DNA of 6,433 bases, taken from the NCBI GenBank assembly GCA_946615295.1, contig CAMOHL010000048.1, positions 1 through 6,433 of the forward strand, read 5' to 3'. Shown here one piece after another: positions 1 through 5,265 of the stretch. The position numbers and the translations under genes are program-made. Each line of letters starts with the position of its first letter. Position 1 is the first letter of the stretch. The notes below the pieces were generated by a model, which had not been told where the DNA came from, searched no databases, and was given only the letters and a program-made list of their open reading frames with translations. Source of the DNA: an uncultured Clostridia bacterium. GTDB lineage: Bacteria > Bacillota > Clostridia > Christensenellales > UBA1242.

Positions 1-77
1 TGGTGGGAGTTATAGGACTCGAACCTATGACCTCCTGCTTGTAAGGCAGATGCTCTAGCCAACTGAGCTAAACTCCC
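1..77 (-). tRNA. tRNA-Val (anticodon UAC), complete with encoded CCA
   Basis: Read on the minus strand this folds into a complete cloverleaf. The acceptor stem is GGGAGTT/AACTCCC, with discriminator A and an encoded CCA end at positions 3-1. The D arm is GCTC/GAGC. The anticodon stem TCTGC/GCAGG encloses the loop CTTACAA, whose central triplet TAC reads valine GUA codons. The variable loop has five bases, and the T arm is ATAGG/CCTAT with loop TTCGAGT. The total is 77 nt with no gap. It is transcribed away from the small plus-strand gene at 325. The window begins exactly at its 3' end, so any following tRNA in the same transcript is outside view. Confidence 0.97.
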
Positions 78-98
78 ATGCTTGCCCTTGACTCTTAT

Positions 99-127
99 AT
101 AATACCATATATATTTGAATAAATCAA
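99..127 (-). promoter_or_regulatory. Sigma-A-type promoter of tRNA-Val
   Basis: On the minus strand there is a -35 TTGATT (127-122), a 17-bp spacer and a -10 TATTAT (104-99). Transcription would begin near position 92, leaving a leader of about 15 nt to be trimmed before tRNA position 1 at 77. The octamer CTTGATTT around the -35 recurs in the yloU and rpmB promoters of this window. Confidence 0.75.
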
Positions 128-180
128 GTGTTTTTTTGAAAATTTTTAAAAAATTTTATACTATCATAATTCTATAATTT

Positions 181-208
181 TTGGTATTTTCTGTTAAAAA
201 AATATAGT
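181..208 (+). promoter_or_regulatory. Candidate promoter of the small basic peptide gene
   Basis: TTGGTA (181-186), a 16-bp spacer and TATAGT (203-208) is the best sigma-A-like pair I find ahead of the small gene. It would give a leader of roughly 110 nt that contains the palindrome at 275-300. A competing -35-like TTGAAT at 238-243 has no good -10 at proper spacing. Use of an alternative sigma factor cannot be excluded. Confidence 0.35.
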
Positions 209-274
209 AGATTTTACCAAATAAAAAATCGTTAAATTTGAATTATTATCTTAAAACATCGCAAAATATAGATG

Positions 275-300
275 TAAGACAATTCAATTGAATCGTCTTA
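275..300. promoter_or_regulatory. Imperfect 26-bp palindrome upstream of the small peptide gene
   Basis: The arms TAAGAC-a-ATTC and GAAT-c-GTCTTA surround a self-complementary AATT centre, so 10 of 11 arm positions pair and one is an A/C mismatch. It ends nine bases before the AGGAGGTG ribosome binding site (309-316). It could be an operator for a dimeric regulator, or a leader hairpin in the mRNA. The sequence alone does not decide, and I recognise no known regulator's consensus in it. Confidence 0.4.
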
Positions 301-324
301 AAAATTTAGGAGGTGAAAACTATT

Positions 325-486
325 ATGAAGAGTGCAAAAAACACAAAGAATTCAACTGCAAAAAAGAATGCAAGAGCTAATTCTACAAAAATGGAAACTT
401 CAAGCCGTATGGGAAGCACAACAAGAAGTAAAACTTCTAGAAAAAGTAACACTGCAAAAAACTGCGGAAAAAATTGTGGTAAATAG
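325..486 (+). CDS. Small, strongly basic Asn/Ser/Thr-rich peptide, function unknown
   Basis: This is a 53-residue protein starting MKSAKNTKNSTAKK and ending in a tandem NCGK-NCGK. I do not recognise a family. By my count it has 11 Lys, 4 Arg and a single acidic residue (Glu24), so the net charge is about +14. Asn, Ser and Thr make up much of the rest, there is no hydrophobic stretch, and it is probably disordered. Two cysteines (47 and 51) sit four residues apart. The start is supported by the AGGAGGTG ribosome binding site at 309-316, nine bases before ATG, and a strong terminator begins six bases after the stop. An overlapping frame (332-517) is also open but has no ribosome binding site and runs into the terminator. 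A nucleic-acid-binding or spore-associated role is possible from composition only. Confidence 0.72.
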   Translation: MKSAKNTKNSTAKKNARANSTKMETSSRMGSTTRSKTSRKSNTAKNCGKNCGK

Positions 487-491
487 TTTTC

Positions 492-525
492 AAAAAAAGT
501 TGGTTCATCAGAACTAACTTTTTTT
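492..525. terminator. Strong intrinsic terminator, usable in both directions
   Basis: A 15-bp stem (492-506 with 511-525, one G-T wobble) closes on the loop ATCA. The lower stem is A7/T7, so either strand shows a hairpin followed by a U tract. It ends the small peptide gene at 486. Read leftwards, it is also the only clear terminator after fakA, whose stop lies 54 bases away at 579. Confidence 0.88.
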
Positions 526-578
526 ATTTTATATAGTTATATTTTTATAACATAATTTGTCAATTATTTATAACAAAT

Positions 579-2240
579 TTATTGCAAAGATATCAAATAG
601 TAGTAAACAGGTTGTCCACCATTAACAACAGAAACTTCGCAATTTTCATACTTTTGTTGCAACTTTTCACAAAGAGAATTTGCTTCTTCTTCATTGATTT
701 TGTCGCCATAGAAAAGTGTGATGCTCATTATATCTTCGTTGATTTGTTTTTCAATAACCTTTTCAACTGTTTCTGGAATATCTTCACCCTTCGCTAAAAT
801 TGACTTTTCGTTTAAACCGATAATATCTCCCTCTGCAAGTTTAAAGCCATCAATTTCGGTATTTCTAACAGCATATGTGATACTGCTTGACTTTACACTC
901 TTCATTGCTTCAATCATTTGAACTTCGGTTTCTTCTGGAGTTGCATCTGGATTGAATGATAGGCATGCATTTATACCTTCTGGAATGCTTGCAGTTGGAA
1001 TCACATGAATTGTTTTGTTTGAAATAAGTGTTTTGCTTTGTTCAGCAGCAAGAACGATGTTTTTGTTGTTTGGCAAGACATAGATGTCTTTTGCTGGAAC
1101 ATTTTCTATTGCCTTTGCAATGTCATCAGCACTTGGATTCATTGTTTGACCACCTTTTATGCAATAGTCAACTCCACAATCCTTAAATAGTGCTTCTAGT
1201 CCATCACCAGCACACACACTAACAATGCCATATGGCTTAAGTTCAGCCATTTTTGCTCTTTTTGCTTTGAGTGCTCTGTTTTGTTCAAGCATATTTTCAA
1301 TTTTGAGTTTTGTGAGTTCTCCAAGTTCCAAAGCATAACCAAGAGCAACATTTGGTTGATTTGTGTGAACATGAACTTTTACAAGACTCAAATCTCCAAC
1401 ACAAATAACACAATCGCCAATCTCCATGAGTTTTTCACGAAGTTTGTCAATATCTGCTTCAGTTGTCTTTTTCTTCATTTGAATAACCATAAATTCTGTG
1501 CAATATGCAAATTGAATATCGCCCAAATTTTCAAGATTTATGATTGCTTCATTTGATTCATAATTTGTGCTTTGTGTTTGCACTTTGTCAAACTCTTCAT
1601 AATTGATTTTTAGAGTTTCATCATTTATGATAGATTTATAAAAACCTGTGAAAACAATAACAAGTCCTCTTCCACCACTATCAACAACTCCAGCTTGTTT
1701 TAAAACAGGCAACATTTCTGGGGTTTGTTTTAGGGTTTCTTCTCCTTGCTCAACAACTTGTTTGAGCATATCATCCATGTCAATCTTTTTCTTGGCAAGT
1801 TTTGTTGCACATTCAGCCATCATTCTAACAACGGTTAGGATTGTTCCTTCCTTTGGTTTTGTAACAGCTTTGTATGCAGTTTCTGCGCCTTTGTTGAGTG
1901 CTGCAGCAAATTGTTTTGGACCAATTTCTGTAAGAGATTTTTCTCTCAAGGAAACACTCATTCCTCTAAGAATTTGCGACAAGATAACTCCACTATTTCC
2001 TCTTGCTCCTTTGAGTGCACCTTTCGCAAATGCATCTGCAATTGAATCTATATTATTGTCAGTGCAATCGTTGATTTCACTTGCAACACTTCTCATTGTC
2101 AAGCTCATATTTGTTCCTGTGTCGCCATCTGGAACAGGGAAAACATTTAATGAATCCACATAATTTTTATTTTCTTCAAGAAGCGATGCTCCAGCAAGCA
2201 TCATCTTTCTTAACATACTACCATTTATACTCTTTTGCAT
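579..2240 (-). CDS. fakA: Fatty acid kinase subunit FakA (YloV, DhaL/DAK-phosphatase family)
   Basis: This is the kinase of the FakA-FakB system. It phosphorylates fatty acids held by the FakB (DegV-type) carrier, and the acyl-phosphate enters phospholipid synthesis through PlsX/PlsY. The protein is cytosolic and has 553 residues, a typical FakA length. The N-terminal DhaL kinase domain (about 1-205) carries NVFPVPDGDTGTNM, with Asp38 and Asp40 matching the Mg-ATP ligands, then GARGNSGVILSQ (78-89) and VVDSGGRG (185-192). The middle domain has Cys247 and HVH at 290-292, equivalent to the zinc ligands described for Staphylococcus aureus FakA. The C-terminal part (about 335-553) is the DegV-like FakB-binding region. 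Its ATG lies 35 bases after the yloU stop, with AAGGAAGG 11 bases ahead, so the two are probably cotranscribed. No fakB is in the window. Confidence 0.95.
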   Translation of the reverse strand: MQKSINGSMLRKMMLAGASLLEENKNYVDSLNVFPVPDGDTGTNMSLTMRSVASEINDCTDNNIDSIADAFAKGALKGARGNSGVILSQILRGMSVSLREKSLTEIGPKQFAAALNKGAETAYKAVTKPKEGTILTVVRMMAECATKLAKKKIDMDDMLKQVVEQGEETLKQTPEMLPVLKQAGVVDSGGRGLVIVFTGFYKSIINDETLKINYEEFDKVQTQSTNYESNEAIINLENLGDIQFAYCTEFMVIQMKKKTTEADIDKLREKLMEIGDCVICVGDLSLVKVHVHTNQPNVALGYALELGELTKLKIENMLEQNRALKAKRAKMAELKPYGIVSVCAGDGLEALFKDCGVDYCIKGGQTMNPSADDIAKAIENVPAKDIYVLPNNKNIVLAAEQSKTLISNKTIHVIPTASIPEGINACLSFNPDATPEETEVQMIEAMKSVKSSSITYAVRNTEIDGFKLAEGDIIGLNEKSILAKGEDIPETVEKVIEKQINEDIMSITLFYGDKINEEEANSLCEKLQQKYENCEVSVVNGGQPVYYYLISLQ

Positions 2241-2275
2241 TTTGCAAATATCCTTCCTTTATATCAATAAAAAAG

Positions 2276-2626
2276 TTAAACCCTAATTCCACAAACATTT
2301 ATATTGACACTATCAACTATCATACCCGTAAATTTTTCAACACTATATTTGACAGTTTTTTTCAAACTTTCAGCAACAGCACTAATACTTACACTATATT
2401 TCAAGATAACATACAAATCAATATAAATTTTGTTGTCAACGGTTAAAACTTTTACACCTTTTTTTAATTGTTGTTTTTTGAATATCATTGCAAAATTGTC
2501 TGAAAGTCTTTTGGCAACCAAATCAACCACACCATAACATTCAAGTGCGGTTCTACCAGCAATCATTTCAATTGCTTCATCGCTAATACTTATCTTTCCA
2601 TAACTATTAACAGTTTTGACAGCCAT
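2276..2626 (-). CDS. yloU: Asp23/Gls24 family envelope stress response protein (YloU)
   Basis: This is a 116-residue single-domain Asp23/Gls24 (DUF322) protein. The family hallmarks are visible: GKISISDEAIEMIAG near residue 10, a KKGVKV turn before the strands VDNKIYIDLYVILKYSVSIS, and a C-terminal VDSVNINVCGI. Family members are small soluble proteins, some bound to the membrane through partners and linked to cell-envelope stress, but the exact function of YloU is not known. An upstream in-frame ATG would add seven residues (start 2647). I chose the ATG at 2626 because AAAGGAGG lies five bases before it and the domain begins there. It leads the yloU-fakA operon, an arrangement conserved next to a divergent rpmB in Firmicutes. 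Confidence 0.9.
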   Translation of the reverse strand: MAVKTVNSYGKISISDEAIEMIAGRTALECYGVVDLVAKRLSDNFAMIFKKQQLKKGVKVLTVDNKIYIDLYVILKYSVSISAVAESLKKTVKYSVEKFTGMIVDSVNINVCGIRV

Positions 2627-2657
2627 AAAAACCTCCTTTTGCAACAATCTACATATT

Positions 2658-2686
2658 ATTTTACAATAAATTTATTATAAAATCAA
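2658..2686 (-). promoter_or_regulatory. Sigma-A-type promoter of the yloU-fakA operon
   Basis: On the minus strand there is a -35 TTGATT (2686-2681), a 17-bp spacer and a -10 TAAAAT (2663-2658). The start would fall near 2651, giving a leader of about 25 nt that contains the AAAGGAGG site of yloU. It lies back to back with the rpmB promoter, with 82 bp between the two -35 boxes. Confidence 0.8.
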
Positions 2687-2768
2687 GAGTTTATATATAT
2701 TTTTTTATATGTATTATTATTTATATAGTAGTTTGTGATAATTATTTAAAAAATAATAATAAATATAC

Positions 2769-2797
2769 TTGATTTTTTTTTATTTATTTGCTAGAAT
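2769..2797 (+). promoter_or_regulatory. Extended -10 promoter of rpmB
   Basis: A -35 TTGATT (2769-2774), a 17-bp T-rich spacer and a -10 TAGAAT (2792-2797) are preceded by TGC, the TGn extension. Transcription would start about 2804, inside a perfect palindrome, leaving a leader of about 29 nt before the ATG at 2833. Confidence 0.82.
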
Positions 2798-2801
2798 ATA
2801 C

Positions 2802-2815
2802 GAGTTAAGTAACTC
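2802..2815. promoter_or_regulatory. Perfect 14-bp palindrome over the predicted rpmB transcription start
   Basis: GAGTTA and TAACTC are perfect inverted arms around a central AG. The motif starts five bases after the -10 box and ends three bases before the AGGAGG site (2819-2824). Because the predicted +1 falls inside its left arm, a full RNA hairpin would form only if transcription starts at or before 2802. A DNA operator is the simpler reading. A chance palindrome in AT-rich DNA remains possible. Confidence 0.35.
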
Positions 2816-2832
2816 ACTAGGAGGATTTTGAA

Positions 2833-3015
2833 ATGTCAAGAGTATGCAGTATTTGTGGAAAAGGCAAAATGGGCGGACATCAAGTTAGCCACTCAAATAT
2901 AAAGACAAACAAACAATGGAATGCAAATGTGCAAAAAGTTAACATCGAAGTTGATGGTGTTGAAAAAAGACAATATGTTTGCACAAAGTGTTTGAAAACA
3001 GCAAAAAAAGCATAA
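2833..3015 (+). CDS. rpmB: Large ribosomal subunit protein bL28, zinc-binding form
   Basis: This is a 60-residue basic protein of the 50S subunit. The start MSRVCSICGKGKMGGHQVSHSN is the usual L28 N-terminus. Two CxxC pairs, Cys5/Cys8 and Cys50/Cys53, make it a C+ paralogue expected to bind one zinc ion. The length is normal for Firmicutes L28. The AGGAGG site at 2819-2824 is eight bases before the ATG. It is monocistronic: it has its own promoter and a terminator 15 bases after the stop, and it runs opposite to every other large gene in the window. The divergent rpmB/yloU-yloV pair is a conserved Firmicutes arrangement. If zinc-free L28 paralogues exist elsewhere in the genome, this copy would be the zinc-replete one. 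Confidence 0.97.
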   Translation: MSRVCSICGKGKMGGHQVSHSNIKTNKQWNANVQKVNIEVDGVEKRQYVCTKCLKTAKKA

Positions 3016-3029
3016 GTATATATAAAAAC

Positions 3030-3064
3030 AGGGCTCAAAGAGATTTCTCAAGAGTCCTTTTTTT
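3030..3064. terminator. Intrinsic terminator of rpmB, also plausible for leftward transcripts
   Basis: The stem GGGCTC (3031-3036) with GAGTCC (3052-3057) has one G-T wobble and can be extended by A3030-T3058. It is followed by a T7 tract. A small inner stem (GAG/CTC) can form in the loop. Read leftwards the same hairpin is followed by TG and five Ts, so it could also catch transcripts running through from rpe. Confidence 0.82.
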
Positions 3065-3070
3065 ATGTAA

Positions 3071-3127
3071 TTTTGTCGCTTTACTTTAGATGTTTTTTGA
3101 ATATCAATTTGAATATTGGCGACAAAA
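3071..3127. repeat. 9-bp inverted repeat enclosing a direct repeat, in the rpmB-rpe spacer
   Basis: TTTTGTCGC (3071-3079) and GCGACAAAA (3119-3127) are perfect inverted arms 39 bases apart. Inside them TTTGAATAT occurs twice (3096-3104 and 3108-3116) with a 12-base period. No gene or target duplication accompanies it. It may be a large hairpin in the convergent 3' region, a remnant element or coincidence. Confidence 0.3.
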
Positions 3128-3143
3128 AACCAGGTAGTTTAAA

Positions 3144-3183
3144 ACAAAAAATCATAGAATTTTCTCCTATCATATTTTATGAT
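3144..3183 (-). terminator. Weak candidate terminator after rpe
   Basis: On the minus strand an arm ATCATA (3183-3178) can pair with the near TATGAT (3174-3169) or with a second TATGAT (3156-3151). The second copy is directly followed by a U-rich run (TTTTTGTTTT). The stem is only six A/T-rich pairs, so it is weak. Together with the bidirectional rpmB terminator beyond it, this may end the rarA-rpe transcript. Confidence 0.35.
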
Positions 3184-3207
3184 AACAGATATAATATTGT
3201 GAATGAT

Positions 3208-3849
3208 TTATCTTAAACTTTCTATTGCAAGTTGCTTGTTTTGTGCCTTATAAACAAAATTGCCACTTACAACAATATCAACACCAATATCTTTGAGCTT
3301 TTTTGCAACAGAATCATTTATTCCACCATCGACTTGAATTTTGAAATTTTGATTTTTGCTTTGCTTTATATCTTTTAACGCTTTAACTTTTTCAAAAACA
3401 GTTTCATCAAAAGTTTGTCCACTCTTTCCTGTTTTGACGGACATAAGAAGCACAATGTCAAGACTATCCAAATATCCAGATATTTTGTCAACACTAGTTT
3501 CAATTTCCAAAGCAAGACCACACAAACAATTTTTGTTTTTTACAAATTCTATAAACTCCAAAACCTGTTCATTATTCTCAAAACTTTCAAATTGTGCAGT
3601 AACAAAATTTGCTCCTGATTTTATATATTGCTCGGCATACTTCAAAGGAGTTTTTGTCATCAAATGGCAATCTAGAGGAATTGTTGAAATTGAGTTTATT
3701 TGATGGGCAAGTTCAGGTGAAAAGCATTTTGTGTTGTTGTATTCTCCATCACAAATATCTAAATGCAAAAAATCAGCAAAATTCTCTATTTGCTTTGTAT
3801 AATTTACTATGTCGTTTTCGGCAGGCATTGAAGATATTGAAACTAACAT
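3208..3849 (-). CDS. rpe: Ribulose-phosphate 3-epimerase family protein, divergent
   Basis: This is a 213-residue TIM-barrel protein of the family that interconverts ribulose 5-phosphate and xylulose 5-phosphate in the pentose phosphate pathway. Residues matching the metal and catalytic set are present: His29 and Asp31 (FLHLDICDG), His62 (LDCHLM) and Asp174 (VDGGI). Several usual phosphate-loop and substrate residues differ: MSVKTGKSGQ (136-145) lacks the Pro and second Gly of the usual NPGFGGQ, SGN (195-197) replaces GS, and ALEIET (113-118) replaces the ALNPxT type. The start at 3849 has GGAG seven bases upstream and fits family length. A longer in-frame extension to 4032 lies inside rarA and is not credible. 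The gene starts 16 bases after rarA, so they are likely cotranscribed. Epimerase activity on a different sugar phosphate is possible. Confidence 0.85.
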   Translation of the reverse strand: MLVSISSMPAENDIVNYTKQIENFADFLHLDICDGEYNNTKCFSPELAHQINSISTIPLDCHLMTKTPLKYAEQYIKSGANFVTAQFESFENNEQVLEFIEFVKNKNCLCGLALEIETSVDKISGYLDSLDIVLLMSVKTGKSGQTFDETVFEKVKALKDIKQSKNQNFKIQVDGGINDSVAKKLKDIGVDIVVSGNFVYKAQNKQLAIESLR

Positions 3850-3865
3850 AAAAACTCCTTTTTTA

Positions 3866-5158
3866 CTACTTTTTTGACTTATCAAAAACCTTTTTGCGAA
3901 CCAAATCTTTTTCATATCCATTGTTTTTTGGTGTGTAGTAGACTTTACCTTCAAGTTCCTTTGGCATATATTGTTGATACACATAACCACCAAAATTATG
4001 AGGATATTTATACTCTCCTGTTCCATCATCATTTGTTGATGGATGATTTTTTAGTGCATTTGGAATTGTTACTGTCTTTAAATTCTTTGCATCACTTTCT
4101 GCCATCTCTTTTGCTATGATAACAGAATTTGACTTGTCGCTTTCACAAGCATATATTATTGCATGAGTGAGTGGAATAAGACCTTCGGGCTTCCCCATAT
4201 TTTGATAGGCAGTCATTGCAGAAACAGCAACAACCAAAGCATTAGAATTTGCCATTCCAATATCTTCGCTGCAATGAGCAATAAGTCGCCTAAAAATTAT
4301 GAGTGGATCAACTCCACATTCAATCATTCTAAAAGCATAAAACAGTGCACTATCAGCATCACTACCTCTTATACTCTTGCAAAAAGCTGAAAGCATATCA
4401 TAATATTGACTTTCATCAATACTCATTGCTTTTTCATCCAAACATTCTTGAATCAATGCTTTGTCTATGACAATCTTTCCATTTTCAAACTTTCCTGTTG
4501 TGCTTGCAATTTCCAAAGTGTTGAGTGCCTTTCTAACATCGCCACCCGTTGCAAAAGCAAGATAGTCAAGAGCATCAGGCTTTATGTCAATGTTATAATC
4601 TAGCAATCCTTTTGGTGATTTTATGGCATTCAAAACAGCAAGTTTTATGTCATTTTTTTCAAGTGGTTTAAACTCAAAAACTCTACATCTAGAAACTATA
4701 GCTCTTGTCATACTAGTATATGGATTTTCTGTTGTGCTACCAATAAAAATTATGCTTCCATTTTCAATGGCTTCCAAAACACTGTCGCTTTGTGCTTTGT
4801 TCCATCTATGACATTCATCAAGCAACAAATATGTTCGTTTTCCATATAACTGCAAGTTCTTTTTTGCTTCACTTATTATTTCCTTTGCATCACTTACACC
4901 ACTGTTTATGGCATTGAGCTTTTTGAAAATTGCACCACTAGAACTAGCAATTATGTTTGCAAGAGTGGTTTTTCCGGTGCCAGGTGGACCATAAAAAATA
5001 CAACTGCCAAGAGTTCCATTTTTGATGGCAGTTTCTACAATTCCACCTTTTTTTATGATATGAGTTTGTCCAACAAATTCATCAAGCGAAGTTGGTCTTA
5101 CTCTATCTGCTAGTGGAGCAAATTTTTTTGTATCTTGAAACAATGATATTTCTTCCAT
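3866..5158 (-). CDS. rarA: Replication-associated recombination protein RarA (MgsA), AAA+ ATPase
   Basis: This is a 430-residue clamp-loader-related AAA+ ATPase that acts at stalled replication forks and single-stranded gaps. The domains in order are: an N-terminal ISLF then PLADRVRPTSLDEFVGQ (15-31), Walker A GPPGTGKTT (57-65), Walker B LLLDECHRWNKAQ (111-123; Cys and Trp where the family usually has Ile/Val and Phe), sensor 1 GSTTEN (140-145), a candidate arginine finger in SRCR (156-159), and sensor 2 GGDVRKALN (205-213). The C-terminal tetramerisation region includes KSIRGSDADSALF (261-273) and SEDIGMAN (297-304), and the tail has YKYPHNFGGYVYQQYMP (383-399). The length is normal. No Shine-Dalgarno sequence precedes the ATG, but an extended -10 box lies seven bases upstream, which predicts a leaderless mRNA. 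The gene ends in tandem in-frame stops TAG-TAA and is followed by rpe. Confidence 0.95.
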   Translation of the reverse strand: MEEISLFQDTKKFAPLADRVRPTSLDEFVGQTHIIKKGGIVETAIKNGTLGSCIFYGPPGTGKTTLANIIASSSGAIFKKLNAINSGVSDAKEIISEAKKNLQLYGKRTYLLLDECHRWNKAQSDSVLEAIENGSIIFIGSTTENPYTSMTRAIVSRCRVFEFKPLEKNDIKLAVLNAIKSPKGLLDYNIDIKPDALDYLAFATGGDVRKALNTLEIASTTGKFENGKIVIDKALIQECLDEKAMSIDESQYYDMLSAFCKSIRGSDADSALFYAFRMIECGVDPLIIFRRLIAHCSEDIGMANSNALVVAVSAMTAYQNMGKPEGLIPLTHAIIYACESDKSNSVIIAKEMAESDAKNLKTVTIPNALKNHPSTNDDGTGEYKYPHNFGGYVYQQYMPKELEGKVYYTPKNNGYEKDLVRKKVFDKSKK

Positions 5159-5164
5159 ATAAAA

Positions 5165-5194
5165 ATTATATCAAAAAAGACATATTTTTTGCAA
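5165..5194 (-). promoter_or_regulatory. Extended -10 promoter of rarA-rpe, start site at or beside the ATG
   Basis: On the minus strand TTGCAA (5194-5189) is followed by an 18-bp spacer and a consensus TATAAT (5170-5165) with a TGA extension just before it. The usual start, about seven bases after the -10, is the A of the rarA ATG at 5158. No ribosome binding site fits between. The -35 lies immediately beyond the terminator of the preceding operon. Confidence 0.72.
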
Positions 5195-5196
5195 AC

Positions 5197-5223
5197 AAAA
5201 AAGCATCTATCTTTTGATGCTTT
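5197..5223 (-). terminator. Intrinsic terminator of the rlmN-Nudix transcript
   Basis: Read on the minus strand, AAAGCATC (5223-5216) and GATGCTTT (5207-5200) form an 8-bp stem with an eight-base loop, followed by TTTGTTT. It lies about 40 bases after the Nudix gene stop and directly before the rarA promoter, so it separates the two leftward units. Confidence 0.78.
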
Positions 5224-5265
5224 GTTTTTAGTATATAATATTTTTTTTAAATCTTATACAAATCG

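Noticed and set aside
332..517. 61-codon open frame with GTG start overlapping the small basic peptide gene
   Set aside because: It has no ribosome binding site at proper spacing and it runs into the terminator stem. The frame starting at 325 has AGGAGGTG and stops just before the terminator.
536..563. Minus-strand promoter-like TTGACA (563-558) and TATAAC (541-536)
   Set aside because: A transcript from here would meet the hairpin at 525-492 within a few bases, so no useful RNA is expected. The spacing is 16 bp and the region is so AT-rich that such boxes arise by chance.
1648..2163. 171-codon open frame on the plus strand, antisense to fakA
   Set aside because: It mirrors the well-conserved DhaL domain of fakA, has no ribosome binding site that I can see, and the translation resembles no protein. 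The smaller plus-strand frames across 582-2446 are rejected for the same reason.
2627..2647. Seven-residue N-terminal extension of YloU
   Set aside because: The upstream ATG would place AAAGGAGG inside the coding region. The ATG at 2626 has that site five bases upstream and matches the family start.
2690..2765. Very AT-rich stretch between the divergent yloU and rpmB promoters, considered as an origin or UP-element cluster
   Set aside because: It has no DnaA-box-like TTATNCACA repeats and no clear iterons. A/T runs upstream of strong promoters explain it adequately.
3850..4032. 61-residue N-terminal extension of Rpe
   Set aside because: It overlaps the conserved C-terminus of rarA, has no family similarity and would make Rpe too long. 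GGAG precedes the ATG at 3849.
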